A DNA stretch of 64,000 bases from Heligmosomoides polygyrus polygyrus (lineage: Eukaryota > Nematoda > Chromadorea > Rhabditida > Heligmosomidae), in assembly GCA_947396885.1 (NCBI GenBank), contig OX377201.1, positions 64,578,983-64,642,982 on the forward strand, written 5' to 3'. Position numbers and translations under genes: made by a program. A model generated the notes under the pieces. The model did no database searches and had not been told where the DNA came from. It was given only the letters and a program-made list of their open reading frames with translations. This document shows, one piece after another, positions 44,933-54,990 of the stretch. Position 1 is the first letter of the stretch. The number at the start of each line of letters is the position of its first letter.

Positions 44933-45524
44933 ACCCATTGGCGACCGCGCGGGCCGATTTCGGCCTGCGGTTATAAGACCGTTCGCTACGGCCCATTTCT
45001 CGCCTTTTTGGTAGTTTACGAATAATCATTAGATATGCTCGATATTATCAATGCTACTGCACTGTGGTCCGGCAGTCATTTACTTCTAAGCACTGATAAA
45101 AACAAATAACCAACATTACGCACTATTCGAGTTTCACAAAAATTGTTAGTAATCACGAACAGCTACTCACATCTTGTAAAAATGGTCATGCAGAAAAATG
45201 TCTAGTTACATTTCTTGTTAAAATTTTGAGAGCAATCTAGACAAGAATGTATAAAACACCTGCTACATCATGAGGTCACCTTATTTGCACGATTCGTGGC
45301 AAACGTGCGCTTTTTTCATTGCGTACCTCCTTGCAGCAGCAAATACATCTTCTATGGTTTGCTCCAAACCTGTTTCGGCCTTCTGCAATATATCGCTAAC
45401 CTTTGGAGAGGGAGCTTCATTCGAAATATCGTGTAGTGTTTCCGCGAGATTCCAGCGTCCGTGCGGTCCCAGCGAGCGGTCCAACACGGCAGACACGCGA
45501 TTTGCCGCGTGGTCGTCAATGGGT
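44933..45524. mobile_element. TIR element inserted in the mariner 5' part
   Basis: ACCCATTGGCGACCGCGCGG at the left is matched, inverted, by CCGCGTGGTCGTCAATGGGT at the right, flanked by TA (44931-44932, 45525-45526). 592 bp. A 71-codon minus-strand frame (45281-45496) of ordinary composition lies inside; family unknown. Confidence 0.8.
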
Positions 45525-45814
45525 TAATTCATCGGGCTGTCTCGGTCCCAATTTGAAGTTAAAGTGGAATATCGTTCGCAGTTGCTCCTTCAACCTACTT
45601 CAATAAGCCCTTCCAGAACAGGAGTATAAAGCAACGTGGAAACATAAATTATTTAGTCAGATAGATTCAAACATAAATTATTCGTTCAGAAAGAGCGAAC
45701 ATTTCTGTACAGAAAGTAGCATTGATGCGCATGTGCAAGTTGAATTTTCGCTTAATATCAGATGAATGAAAAATAGTAACACAAAACGCTGAAAACTTTT
45801 CGGGCAACCTAATA

Positions 45815-46311
45815 GCAAGTACTTTCGTCGTTTCGACGTTGTAAATGTAGCCACCTTTAGAAAGTTTCCCCTCTGTGACCAAATAAGCTGCTTTGTACAA
45901 TTACGTGCACAAAAGCATGCACAGTAGTTCTGAACACATACACCGCATTAAGATGATCCTTAAAGGGAGAATCTGAGGTCAATCCTCCCAACATTGAAAA
46001 ATGCGGTTTCCTTGCAATAGGTCTTTTGCGTTAAATCACAGAGGCAATGTGCTGAAATTCAATTTGCTCACTGTATTGAAAGTGAATTGCAAAAGAAGGT
46101 AACGGTGAAAGGTTGGAACGCCATCTTTTGAAGCGGTGCTACAGCGTCCAAAATTTTTCGAATTGGAACCTCTAATTCATTGTGCACAATATGCAGTCAT
46201 ATCGTCTTCACAGCACTATTTTTCTCATTTTTCTGGAGTTTCACTGAAACGGAATCTAACCATGTGTAAGAGCATGCGAAGGGTTTCCGATTTTCTAGGA
46301 TTATGTACTAC
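45815..46311. other. No gene recognised
   Basis: Short frames only. Confidence 0.4.
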
Positions 46312-46376
46312 CAGACGTTCAGTGGCCTAGCGGCCGCCAAACGTCTGGTTGAGGGATTCGCACCCAAATCCCAAGA
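46312..46376 (+). repeat. tRNA-like sequence (SINE head or tRNA pseudogene)
   Basis: A-box-like GTGGCCTAGCGG followed about 25 bp later by B-box-like AGGGATTCGCACCC. A full cloverleaf does not form well by eye. Confidence 0.45.
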
Positions 46377-46434
46377 ATAGAACAACCCCAATCTTCCTTC
46401 GTTCTCCTTTAGGCCCTCTTTCTTTTATTAAGTA

Positions 46435-47398
46435 TTAGGTTGTCACATAAGTTCTGTTCGATCCCGATAGGCGTTACTTTGTGATTGCTTTTTCATGTAT
46501 AGAGAAAGTAATTGTATACATGTTGTATACTATTTTGTAGCGCTTGTTTAGCTCTATAAAACTTGGCGTGCTGCTTTTTAAAAGTCGTGAGCATTGCCTC
46601 GTTTTAGGTGCTGGACGAAACATTGAAAAAACGCACTTGCGGGTAATAATGCTTCATGAGTTCAAGCTTCGCCACAGTGTTAGCGAGGCAACTCAAAACA
46701 TCAAGGTGGCATGTAGAGAGGACTCCGCTAACGAATGCACCGTGGGCAGATGGTACCAGAAGTTCCGGGTTGGAGACGTGGACCTCGAAGGCAAGGACCG
46801 CTCAGGACGACCAGTCAAATGTGACTTTGAAAGAACGAGTAGACGCCGATCCACAAGAAACTGTGCGTGAGATGGGGAGAGAACTTTAGGTCAGTCGTGC
46901 AACCATTTCTAGGCACCTAGAGGCGATAGTAAAGGTGAAAAACTCGATAAGTGGGTACCCCACGAACTCACTGAGAAGCAGCAAAGGTGTTGCCTGGAGA
47001 TCTGTCCTTCCCTTACTATAAGGAACGAAAAAGATCCGTTTCTTGACCGGATAATCACCTGTGACGAAAAATGGACTGTGTACGACAATCGAAGAAGATC
47101 AGCGCAATGGCTGGATAAGGAAGAACCGCCGAAACACTTTCCAAACCTAGCCTCCATCGAGGAAGGTCATGCTCACTGTCTGGTGGGCTGCAACCGGTAT
47201 TATCCACTACGACTTCTTGAAGCCTGGCGAAACCATCACGGCAGAGAGGTACTGTCGTAAATTAGACGTGGTTCACCAAAAGTTGCTTGAAATGCGTCCT
47301 GCACTGGTGAATCGAAGAGGACCGATCTTTCTTCACGATAATGCCCGTCCACATGTCTCGCATATGAACATCCAAAAATTAAATCAGTTAAGATATGA
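46435..47398 (+). mobile_element. Mariner element, 5' part, cut by an assembly gap
   Basis: Begins TTAGGTTGTCACATAAGTT after a TA at 46433. Transposase sequence follows from about 46650 to the gap. No right end is seen after the gap. Confidence 0.85.
46650..47398 (+). pseudogene. Mariner transposase, frameshifted, 3' end lost in gap
   Basis: N-terminal helix-turn-helix part: LHEFKLRHSVSEATQNI, CTVGRWYQKFRVGDVDLE and DRSGRPV. After shifts: WVPHELTEKQQRC near 46950, first Asp ITCDEKWTVYDNRRRSAQWL near 47055, then VMLTVWWAATGIIHYDFL and the second Asp FLHDNARPHVS near 47335. The third-Asp block would lie in the gap. At least three frame breaks. Similar overall to the cecropia-like element 1 kb upstream, but on the opposite strand. 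Confidence 0.85.
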
Positions 47399-47598
47399 NN
47401 NNNNNNNNNNNNNNNNNNNNNNNNNNNNNNNNNNNNNNNNNNNNNNNNNNNNNNNNNNNNNNNNNNNNNNNNNNNNNNNNNNNNNNNNNNNNNNNNNNNN
47501 NNNNNNNNNNNNNNNNNNNNNNNNNNNNNNNNNNNNNNNNNNNNNNNNNNNNNNNNNNNNNNNNNNNNNNNNNNNNNNNNNNNNNNNNNNNNNNNNNN
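47399..47598. other. Assembly gap (200 N)
   Basis: Exactly 200 N, inside the mariner transposase; same length as the gap at 856. Confidence 0.99.
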
Positions 47599-47799
47599 TC
47601 CCTCTTACTCCACATCCGTACGCAAGTTGGACGTCTGCGGCACGTCTTCTGAATCTATACGCTACGCACTTGATCACCATTTCATTTACTGACGCGTTTC
47701 CTGATGAATATATCGTCAATTTGGACGATCCGCCGCTAAGGATATAGTTCGCCAGCAATCGCCCATGGTTAGCTCAAAGAAAGCCAAGATGGCATACAC
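47599..47799. other. No gene recognised
   Basis: Sequence after the gap does not continue the mariner transposase in any frame I can follow, so the gap probably hides the element's 3' end and possibly more. Confidence 0.4.
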
Positions 47800-48175
47800 C
47801 GCACTGCCGTAGGCATATCTTACAAGGGAAGGATACTAGGTGACCATGGGTCTTTGAGATGCGACGTATATCACTGGACACGGCTTCGAACGCTGATTCC
47901 AAATATGAGTTCCCTTTCTGCTGTGCGCATTTGTAAACGAAGTTATGGACCATTTTCATAACAGGCTCCTTTGCCCTCTAGGCCCACGCAGCACGGGTCA
48001 ATCACAAGAGAGCGAGCCCAAGTAGGATTGAAACTGCGCTGCCGGCCGATCAGGGGTAGAGGAGCGGAGTGGTGAGACGTGGTGGTTTATGGTTCGACTC
48101 CCCTGTGGAGCTGGGTTTTTGCACTTCCTAAAAAGATCTGCTACGTCCAAGCAAAGCTCCCTATGTTAAATGGCG
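47800..48175 (+). mobile_element. Family A tRNA-like repeat, copy 3
   Basis: Same orientation as copy 1. Contains the uninterrupted BEL target region (GAGAGCGAGCCCAAGTAGG complement) and a good B box GGTTCGACTCC near 48092; the A box is partly deleted. Ends CACTTCCTAAAAAGATCTGC as in copy 1. Confidence 0.8.
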
Positions 48176-48292
48176 AAGTTTGGGCGAAATCGATTACCAT
48201 AATCCTACTGCCTATACTTACAAGTGGGTGATCAGTGCCTTAAGTAACCCCCTTACGCGAATTTTTTTACGACACACGGGTCGGTAAGGACA

Positions 48293-48610
48293 ATGCTGCC
48301 GACTTACCTTCCAAACTATGTTCTCACTAGCGAAAAAGGTAAACATACCAGCAGGAACAACATCACAAATACACCACTAGACGTAGATTTCTTCTTGCCA
48401 TTCAAAAGCATGTACAAACATTTGAACTCTCATGCATTGACACACGGTATAAAGTTCCCACTTCACTACCGCGACTCAATTCTAATTGTATCGCTGCTTA
48501 ACACCCAATTTTCTGCCCCAAGATTTATAACTTTTCTCGCGTATTCATGGTACATACCAGCACAATCACTCTGGGACGCTTACACGAATTTAATATTGTT
48601 TGCCTACTGA
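48293..48610 (+). CDS. Unrecognised 105-residue ORF
   Basis: ATG at 48293 opens 105 codons with well-balanced composition: LPTYLPNYVLTSEKG near the start, FFLPFKSMYKHLNSHAL in the middle and an aromatic, hydrophobic end (FITFLAYSWYIPAQSLWDAY). No repeat underlies it and no stop interrupts it. It looks like a fragment of a real protein, perhaps from a transposon, but I cannot name the family. It sits between two family A repeats in opposite orientation. Confidence 0.35.
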   Translation: MLPTYLPNYVLTSEKGKHTSRNNITNTPLDVDFFLPFKSMYKHLNSHALTHGIKFPLHYRDSILIVSLLNTQFSAPRFITFLAYSWYIPAQSLWDAYTNLILFAY

Positions 48611-48879
48611 TATCGTAGAGCACTGCTCTTACAGCGGCAGTACTGATGTATTTTTTATCCGCTGCAGTCACTGCCAGCTGCTGTTATCTTTTGAACATTC
48701 CGTAGTGTTATTTCACAGTTACTAGTGAAACGCATTGTTTGTCTTCTCGCCATGTTTTTAGCAACTATTCATGACAAATTATATCTTCGAGCCAGTACGA
48801 AGTTGTCAGTATGAAGACTTGTCATTTCTGGTGACTTCTTCCGTTGCGATTTGACATAGATAGCTCTGTTAGATCGTGG

Positions 48880-49210
48880 CAGATCTTTTTTAAGAAGTGC
48901 AGAAATCCCGCACCACAGGGGAGTCGAACCGTAAACCACCTCCTCTCACCACGCCGCTCCTCAACCCCCTGCGCCACCACTGCTCAGCTGGCAGCGCAGT
49001 TTCATCCGCACTTGAGCTCGCTCTCTTGTGACTTGCCCGCTCTCCGTGGACCTAGAGGGCAAAGAAGCCTGCTATGAAAATTGTCCATAACTCCGTTCAC
49101 AGATGCGCACAGCAGAAACGAAACAATTTAGAATCAGCGTTCGAAGCCGCATCCTTTAATATACGTCTCATCTCAAAGATCCATGGTCACCTAGTATCCT
49201 TTCCTTGTTA
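48880..49210 (-). mobile_element. Family A tRNA-like repeat, copy 4 (inverted)
   Basis: Minus-strand B box GGTTCGACTCC complement near 48925 and A box TGGCGCAGGGG complement near 48970. Body continues through CTCGCTCTCTTGTGACTTG to ATCCTTTCCTTGTTAG. Confidence 0.8.
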
Positions 49211-50091
49211 GCTTCAGTTCCCCTGCCGTTGACTGACAACGTGACCCACGGATTAAGTAAATTATACATATATATTATATATAGTAAGGTAATAGAGATT
49301 TCTTTAAATAAAATGATGAAATATGATATCTGAGTGGGGTAGACGCCTAATTTATTCTTCTAACAAGCAAATTTCTTAATGTCGAATACATGATATATCA
49401 ACTGCGTTGTGCGCTTAGAGGTCCTCTTCGTTCTATAAGCTTCACTTTTTAGTCGCGGCTGTGTGTGCGCCGCTTTTTGCATTTTTATTAAGGGGATAGT
49501 ACGCGTTGGATGACAGAGATTTGTCTTTTTTGATGATTCCTGTATCAGAGCAACTCCTCTCTTTAGAAAACTTAAACAAGAATCTTCGATTCTAAAATAA
49601 TGTTTGAATTCAGCGGACTTGTCTAAAAGGTGTGGCAACTGCACACCTTGGAGACCAGCTGTTATACCCACCTGTTGCTTCGACAATATTGAATATGATA
49701 CTGCTGCAGCACAATAGGGCCAAATATCTGAAACGCCAACTAACAGCTGGAATTCCCGTGGCTACCGCTGGCGATGTTTCTAGCACCTCTCTGCCTAGTT
49801 GTCTAAGAACTGTGGGAGTTACTGCTACCAGTATTCTCACGGTGCGAATAATACAAGGCAGGCAATTCCCACATGGCAGACCTGACTCAGGGAACTGTCT
49901 GAACGGTACGCCGGAACTCCAAGAACGAACTATATAGGAGGAACGTCTGTCCTCCAAATAGTTACAGAACATGTTTTGTGTTTGTGGAATCCTTGAGGTC
50001 AACGAATAGATGCCCGAAATTTGTAATGGATAGGGATATGCAGGGTCGTTGAGCTTACCAAGACGGCGCAAGGAGCCAGTGTCGTGGATTG
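49211..50091. other. No gene recognised
   Basis: Contains a TATA-rich tract near 49263-49283. A 186-codon minus-strand frame overlapping 49610-50170 reads through the tRNA-like repeat at 50092 and is probably fortuitous. Confidence 0.4.
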
Positions 50092-50165
50092 GGTGGCGCA
50101 GTGGTAGTGGTACTGCTTCATGGTCTTCGCGTCTAGGATTCGATTCCCAAGCTATGGCGCATTTT
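50092..50165 (+). repeat. tRNA-like repeat head
   Basis: A box TGGCGCAGTGG at about 50094 and B box GATTCGATTCC about 45 bp later, then GCGCATTTTTGCAC as in family A tails. Canonical box spacing suggests a SINE promoter or tRNA pseudogene. Confidence 0.6.
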
Positions 50166-50169
50166 TGCA

Positions 50170-50417
50170 CTATTTGCCATGGGATCGAATTTCCATGAAG
50201 GTCTCTATTTGCGAAGTTTTTTGGAATTTGCTGCGGTAAGATGTTTTTAGTACTTTTTCACAAGCCCTAAGAAGCACTTCTCCAACTATCTCCAACTTCT
50301 CCACTTCGTTGATTTCCAGCTGTGACAGTTCGAAATCTCGCAGGATACTTGCTATCCTTTTCGCCAGCTTCATCTCGTCTCTCGAAGGGACAGCACCCAG
50401 TGGAGATCCACACTTCA
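50170..50417 (-). pseudogene. MKLAKR-family protein fragment, copy 2
   Basis: From an internal Met at 50417 the minus-strand frame reads GAVPSRDEMKLAKRIASILR, then DFELSQLEINEVEKLEIVGE and continues to a stop at 50170. The central block matches the frame at 19347, so this is a repeated, probably element-derived, helical protein. Upstream, the same frame runs into the 124-bp tandem repeat, so its true start is unclear. Confidence 0.45.
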
Positions 50418-50476
50418 TTGTCCATAGGTGAATAACTGCTCGAGGGTTAGCAGAGATTGTAGAGGCAGTGTTGGCG

Positions 50477-50870
50477 TTAATGGAAAACTTTTGAAAACTT
50501 CTTTCCCTAGCGGTGGAAGGAAGATTCGGGTGCTTCCAGGACGTTCCTGAAAGAAGGCGATAGGATGTCTCGGAAGTTTTCCTGGTCCCCTGAGAAACGC
50601 TTAATGGAAAACTTTTGAAAACTTCTTTCCCTAGCGGTGGAAGGAAGATTCGGGTGCTTCCAGGGCTCTCCTGAGAGAACACGGTAGGAAGGCTTTGAAG
50701 TTTTCCTGGTCCCCTGAGGAACGCTTATTGGAAACATTTGAAAGCTTCTTTCCCTAGCAGTGAAAAGAAGTTTCGGGTGCTTCCATTGCTCTCCTGAGAG
50801 AACACTATAGGAAGGCTTTATTAAAGTTCTCATGGTTCCCCGAGGAACGCTTACTGGAGTACTTTTTCAG
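50477..50870. repeat. 124-126-bp tandem repeat, about 3.1 copies
   Basis: Units begin TTAATGGAAAAC at 50477 and 50601, TTATTGGAAAC at 50725 and TTACTGGAG at 50851 (spacings 124, 124, 126). GGAAGATTCGGGTGCTTCC occurs in each of the first two. Open minus-strand frames across it are probably repeat-driven. Confidence 0.92.
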
Positions 50871-50887
50871 TTTCTGTCTCTCACTGG

Positions 50888-50940
50888 GGAGAGCTAGCGC
50901 AGAAACTTTTGCGTTGGTTCGAATCCACGGCTGATGCACC
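50888..50940 (+). repeat. B-box-containing tRNA-like fragment
   Basis: A perfect B box GGTTCGAATCC near 50914, with a TAGCGCAGAAAC A-box-like motif too close upstream for a normal tRNA. Decayed SINE or tRNA relic. Confidence 0.4.
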
Positions 50941-51479
50941 AATTGGTAGATACCAATGGATGCGTCTGCAGCAAAGCTTGTAATAATGGTTTTATTACGT
51001 TGGTTACCTGCAGAGCACAACACGAATATCACATCCAGCAGGTTATATTGATAATATACAGAGACGGGGCTACAAATATCTCCGATAGTTAACCAACGGG
51101 GCTAACTACCTCTGGTCTTGTAGAGGAGCGCCGCGTCTAGAGTGAACTACTTGAGCGCTGTCTCTGTTGCCTACTTGCGGTATTCCTAAACTATGCCTGC
51201 GGATGTTACTCAGTGTACTTATTTTAGAGTGTTCACCTAAGTATGCTAAGCCTTATCATTCGTTCCTATTTGCCCTATATTATACTACGTGCGTCCGTGC
51301 GGCCTATCGGCCGCACCGACGGCTTCGCCGTGGCAATAACTTCTCATCATCAATTGTAGCTGCCACCTGTGTCATGGTTCCCTCAGGAAGAAGCTCTTAA
51401 CTACGTCGATTAGGGCAAGTTAGAAAAAAAGCGAAAAAATGGACGACTTCCACATAAACGCTTATTTGCTCAATATCGA
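50941..51479. other. No gene recognised
   Basis: A GGCCGCACCGACGGCTTCGCCGTGG hairpin-like GC island near 51300-51330 recalls the GC-rich modules elsewhere, but the rest of the module is missing. Confidence 0.35.
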
Positions 51480-51725
51480 TTGATGGCGATCGACAGTTCA
51501 AAAACGAACTTCGGATTCGTGTTCTGCGACCTTGATTACCCCCAGGGCTGAAGTTTCAGACCGCTTCAACGTCATCCTCAAAAAACCGATAATATCGATC
51601 GATATCGATTGATCCGACTTCAGATTCGTGTGCAGCGACCTCGATTACCCCTAGAGCTGAAGTTTCGTACCGCTTGAACGCCATCCTCAAAAAATCGATA
51701 ATATCGATCGATATCGATTGCCTCC
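51480..51725. repeat. 109-bp tandem repeat, ATCGAT-rich
   Basis: CATCCTCAAAAAA recurs at 51573 and 51682, each followed by GATAATATCGATCGATATCG. Two units plus partial; related to 16656-16894. Confidence 0.88.
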
Positions 51726-52399
51726 AGAAACCCCTCCATACGATGATCATCTAAATGCCCAGACAGGGTTGCCGACGTGTTCGGCACGTCTACGGCTCCC
51801 CATGCACGGTTGTCGCTGTGTTCGGCACGTCACCGGCTCGCCATGCACGGTTGCCGACGTGTTCGGCTGCCCCGCCCCAACTCATGTGTGACGGACGGAC
51901 AGTGTGACGGTGTGACACACACACACACACACGCTTGCTCCTTTATATATAGTTGGATTATACATTCAATAGATGTAAACCATGGTGATGGTATTTACAA
52001 CAGCTTGTTATGACCGCGCGACTTCGTAAGCATAATAGAGACGACAATATTGATCGAAGCGGTGGGTCATGTTGAAGATCATGAGGTCCCATCTACATGT
52101 GAGTACACTGTGGTGGAACTCACCTCACCAACACTAATAAACTGCATATGAAGCAGTTTTTTAACTTCCTGCTGCTGTTTCATGTTGTTCCCACATCAAT
52201 ATTTCTCCCTTTGAAAAAAGGAATGAAAACCATTTATTGGCGTGAAAGCTTCATATATCATCGTATATTGCATATTCGGGACATTGCTGGCGCATTACGA
52301 GACGTCGACAAGGAATAAGTAGTGAAAACATCTTACCGCTGCAAACTCCAAAAAAGTTCTGATGTGGGAATCTCTGTGGCAATCTGATACTAAAGCTGC
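51726..52399. other. No gene; CA microsatellite
   Basis: (CA)n at 51915-51932, and GTTGCCGACGTGTTCGGC-type direct repeats around 51768-51868 (three approximate copies of TTCGGCACGTC). No coding recognised. Confidence 0.5.
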
Positions 52400-52472
52400 A
52401 AGAACCCCACATAACTCGGGAACCGGGTCTTCGCGTCACAACTAGTACCTCTACCACCACGCCATCTAGTCT
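52400..52472 (-). repeat. tRNA-like repeat head (inverted)
   Basis: On the minus strand ATGGCGTGGTGGTAGAGG (A-box-like) precedes CGGTTCCCGAG (B-box-like); internal GACGCGAAGAC matches the 50092 copy. Confidence 0.5.
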
Positions 52473-53888
52473 ACGACTCCAGTCCCTTCTGCCACCGTGG
52501 TAAGCTCGTCGACCCTGCGGACCCTTAACCATTACAAATTTCCTACTCGTTTGCCTCATGGATTCGGCAAAAACAAAACGTGTTCTGTTACTACTTGGAG
52601 GATGGAAACTCATCCTCAGTGCTCTTCGCTCTTCGAGCGCAGAAACAGACTAGGGAAGGGACTCCAGGGTGTGGTGCGTCCAAGCTGCTCGTGCGAGAAC
52701 TGCTCCCGTCTCCAAGGGCTCTCCTGTAGCGGCGGTGGAAGAGCCGCGATCCGCCAACGACCGCTCAATGACCCTCCTTCATACTGACCGTGGTGTCAGT
52801 GGATATCGAAGATGGCCACGACGATACGACGCGACCGCACGCGGCTTGGCGGAGGAAGAAGAGCCGCCAATGAGTGCATCAGCAGGAATTGGTTAGGTTT
52901 AAGTAAGACCTGGAGGCACTAACTCCTACATGGGCGTTTTTTACTGTATTGCTCACTGTAGCGTAGCATGTCGCATCTTGACGCATTGACGAGGATGGGT
53001 GAAAAATTACGTGCTAATAGGATAGGGGATCACCCTCTACTCAGTGCTTGCACGCCTTGGTATGAAGGCGTGTGTATGACCAGTGACATCAGAAATGTAA
53101 CTGGTCATACACACCAACCTCAGTTCCCTGTAGGGGCGGAACACACCAGAACAGCAAAACAGTGTCGGCTTCATAAGCACAAACCGTTTTATAAGGCTGG
53201 CCTACATGGCCACTGCCCGGCCCCTCTACCCATGGACCCTACCTGTGGCGGAATTTATTAGTTTGCACTCGACACGCCTCCAAACAAATACTGCAGTGCT
53301 GCTTTGAGAAAACTATGGAAGGCCTACCTTGCTGTGAGCATGTACAACTAAAATGAATCATATCCTGAGCTTTGCAATCTTTTATCAAAGCTGAAGTCAG
53401 CAGAAAGAAGAATGAAACCACAATGCTGCGTTAATGTTCACTACTTTTCCTGCACCAATGCTTATGTGAAACTGGAAAAGGCGCAAAGCGGGTCGGAGGG
53501 GATCACCTTGCATTCAATGGTTATCCACCTTTGTAAGGAGGCACATGAATGCGGATAAATCCGTTTGGATACAAAGTGATTTTTGGGGAATCGCTCGCAT
53601 GCTTGCTGCACGTCATGCACACGTCATCACAGGCAAACACCATTACTTCGGTCATGCTGCACTGGTGTAGTCCCAGTTTCTACACGTTTTCACACGCAAA
53701 TCCAACGTCATCGGTGACGCTGTCACAGAAATGAATAAGACCGTCTTTATGGACGAGTAGTTACCGCGGTGACGGCCTCCACCACGATCGTGTGGGCTAC
53801 CGCTCATGGCCTGTGTTAGCAGGCTTGAAGGTTGAAGAGCTAGCTACTAGAGAATAAATACTTGGACCACATTCGCTATATCACTATC
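52473..53888. other. No gene confirmed
   Basis: A 96-codon frame at 52497-52787 is Cys/Arg-rich and unrecognised. A short perfect inverted repeat is at 53070-53114. Nothing else assignable. Confidence 0.4.
53070..53114. repeat. Perfect 15-bp inverted duplication, 15-base loop
   Basis: GTGTGTATGACCAGT at 53070-53084 is exactly reverse-complemented at 53100-53114. Confidence 0.85.
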
Positions 53889-54141
53889 GATATCTCTTCC
53901 CAAAAATGCGGGATTCAAGAGAAGGGATATCGGCAGTTGAATTCTTCGCCCTCCTTCGCGTAAGCCGAAGCATTAAAAGATACTCCCAGATGCGTGCAGC
54001 GGGTAGGCTACATGTACCGCATCCCGAGGTCAAGTGCGGAACTAAAGCGAATAGCGAATGTGATCTCTGTATTCCTCCTCTTTTATCCGCTATTGATATC
54101 TCTTCCCAAAAATGCGGGATTCAAGAGAAGGGATATCGGCA
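53889..54141. repeat. Two exact 47-bp direct repeats 206 bp apart
   Basis: 53889-53935 and 54095-54141 are identical and each is partly self-complementary (GATATCTCTTC ... GAGAAGGGATATC). They may be end fragments of a small element or a segmental duplication. Confidence 0.85.
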
Positions 54142-54284
54142 ATTAAACAAAAGCCGATGCTCAATCTGTTTTAAGGTGAAGCTTCTTGAGAAAAAGCTGA
54201 TGTGATACGCTATCCCAGTGAAAATGATTTTGTTTACACGTTGTAACATATGTTGTGCTAGATCTGTGCAAGTTAAACTTGAGC

Positions 54285-54990
54285 TCGATTAATCGGGCCG
54301 AATAATAATTCGAGCGATTTCGAACAATTAATCACTCGATTACTCGAAAATCGTAAATCGTTGTTGTTTGAACATTATTCGAAATCGACTTTCGCGAAAA
54401 ACCATTATTCGAAATCGAGTTTCGCGAAAAACCATTATTCGAACATTATTCGAAATCGACTTTCGCGAAAAACGATTATTCGAGCATTATTCGAAACCGA
54501 CTTTCGCGAAAAACGATTATTCGGACATTATTCGAAATCGAGTTTCGTGAAAAACTATTATTCGTACATTTTTCGAAATCGAGTTTCGTGAAAAACCATT
54601 ATTCAAACATTATTCGAAATCGACTTTCGCGAAAAACGATTATTCGAGCATTATTCGAAACCGACTTTCGCGAAAAACGATTATTCGAACATTATTCGAA
54701 ATCGAGTTTCGTGAAAATTATTCGTACATTTTTCGAAATCGAGTTTCGTGAAAAACCATTATTCAAACATTGTTCGAAATCGACTTTCGCGAAAAATGAT
54801 TATTCGAACATTATTCGAAATCGAGTTTCGCGAAAAACCGTTATTCGAACATCACTCGAAATCGACTTTCGCGGAAAAGCATTATTCGAACGTTGTTCGA
54901 AATCGAAGATAGGAAGACGTTGTTCGAACATTGTTCGAAATCAAAGATGACGAAAAAGCATTGTTCGAATAATGTTCGTAGTCGAATATT
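54285..54990. repeat. TTCGAA/TTCGCG minisatellite, 41-bp spacing
   Basis: About 14 units of CATTATTCGAAATCGACTTT-type monomer, for example starts at 54485 and 54526, 41 bp apart. Alternating CGACTTTCGCGAAAAAC and CGAGTTTCGTGAAAAAC forms. Degenerates to the right. Confidence 0.92.

Larger units (their letters stand above)
43507..45812 (-). mobile_element. Cecropia/Hsmar1-like mariner with two nested insertions
   Basis: Ends TCAGGTTGTCCGAAAA at 43507 and the inverted TTTTCGGGCAACCTAA at 45812 are flanked by TA at 43505-43506 and 45813-45814. Removing the two nested elements (43984-44365 and 44933-45524) leaves about 1.33 kb, a normal mariner length. The encoded transposase resembles the Hsmar1 group, to which the hookworm element bandit is reported to belong. 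Confidence 0.88.

Noticed and set aside
49610..50170. 186-codon minus-strand frame starting MQKCAIAWESNPRREDHEAV
   Set aside because: The start is the antisense translation of a tRNA-like B box, a common false protein in repeat-rich genomes; the rest shows no family.
54361..54950. Consecutive frames rich in His/Tyr/Ser/Lys repeats
   Set aside because: Translation of the 41-bp array at 54 kb.
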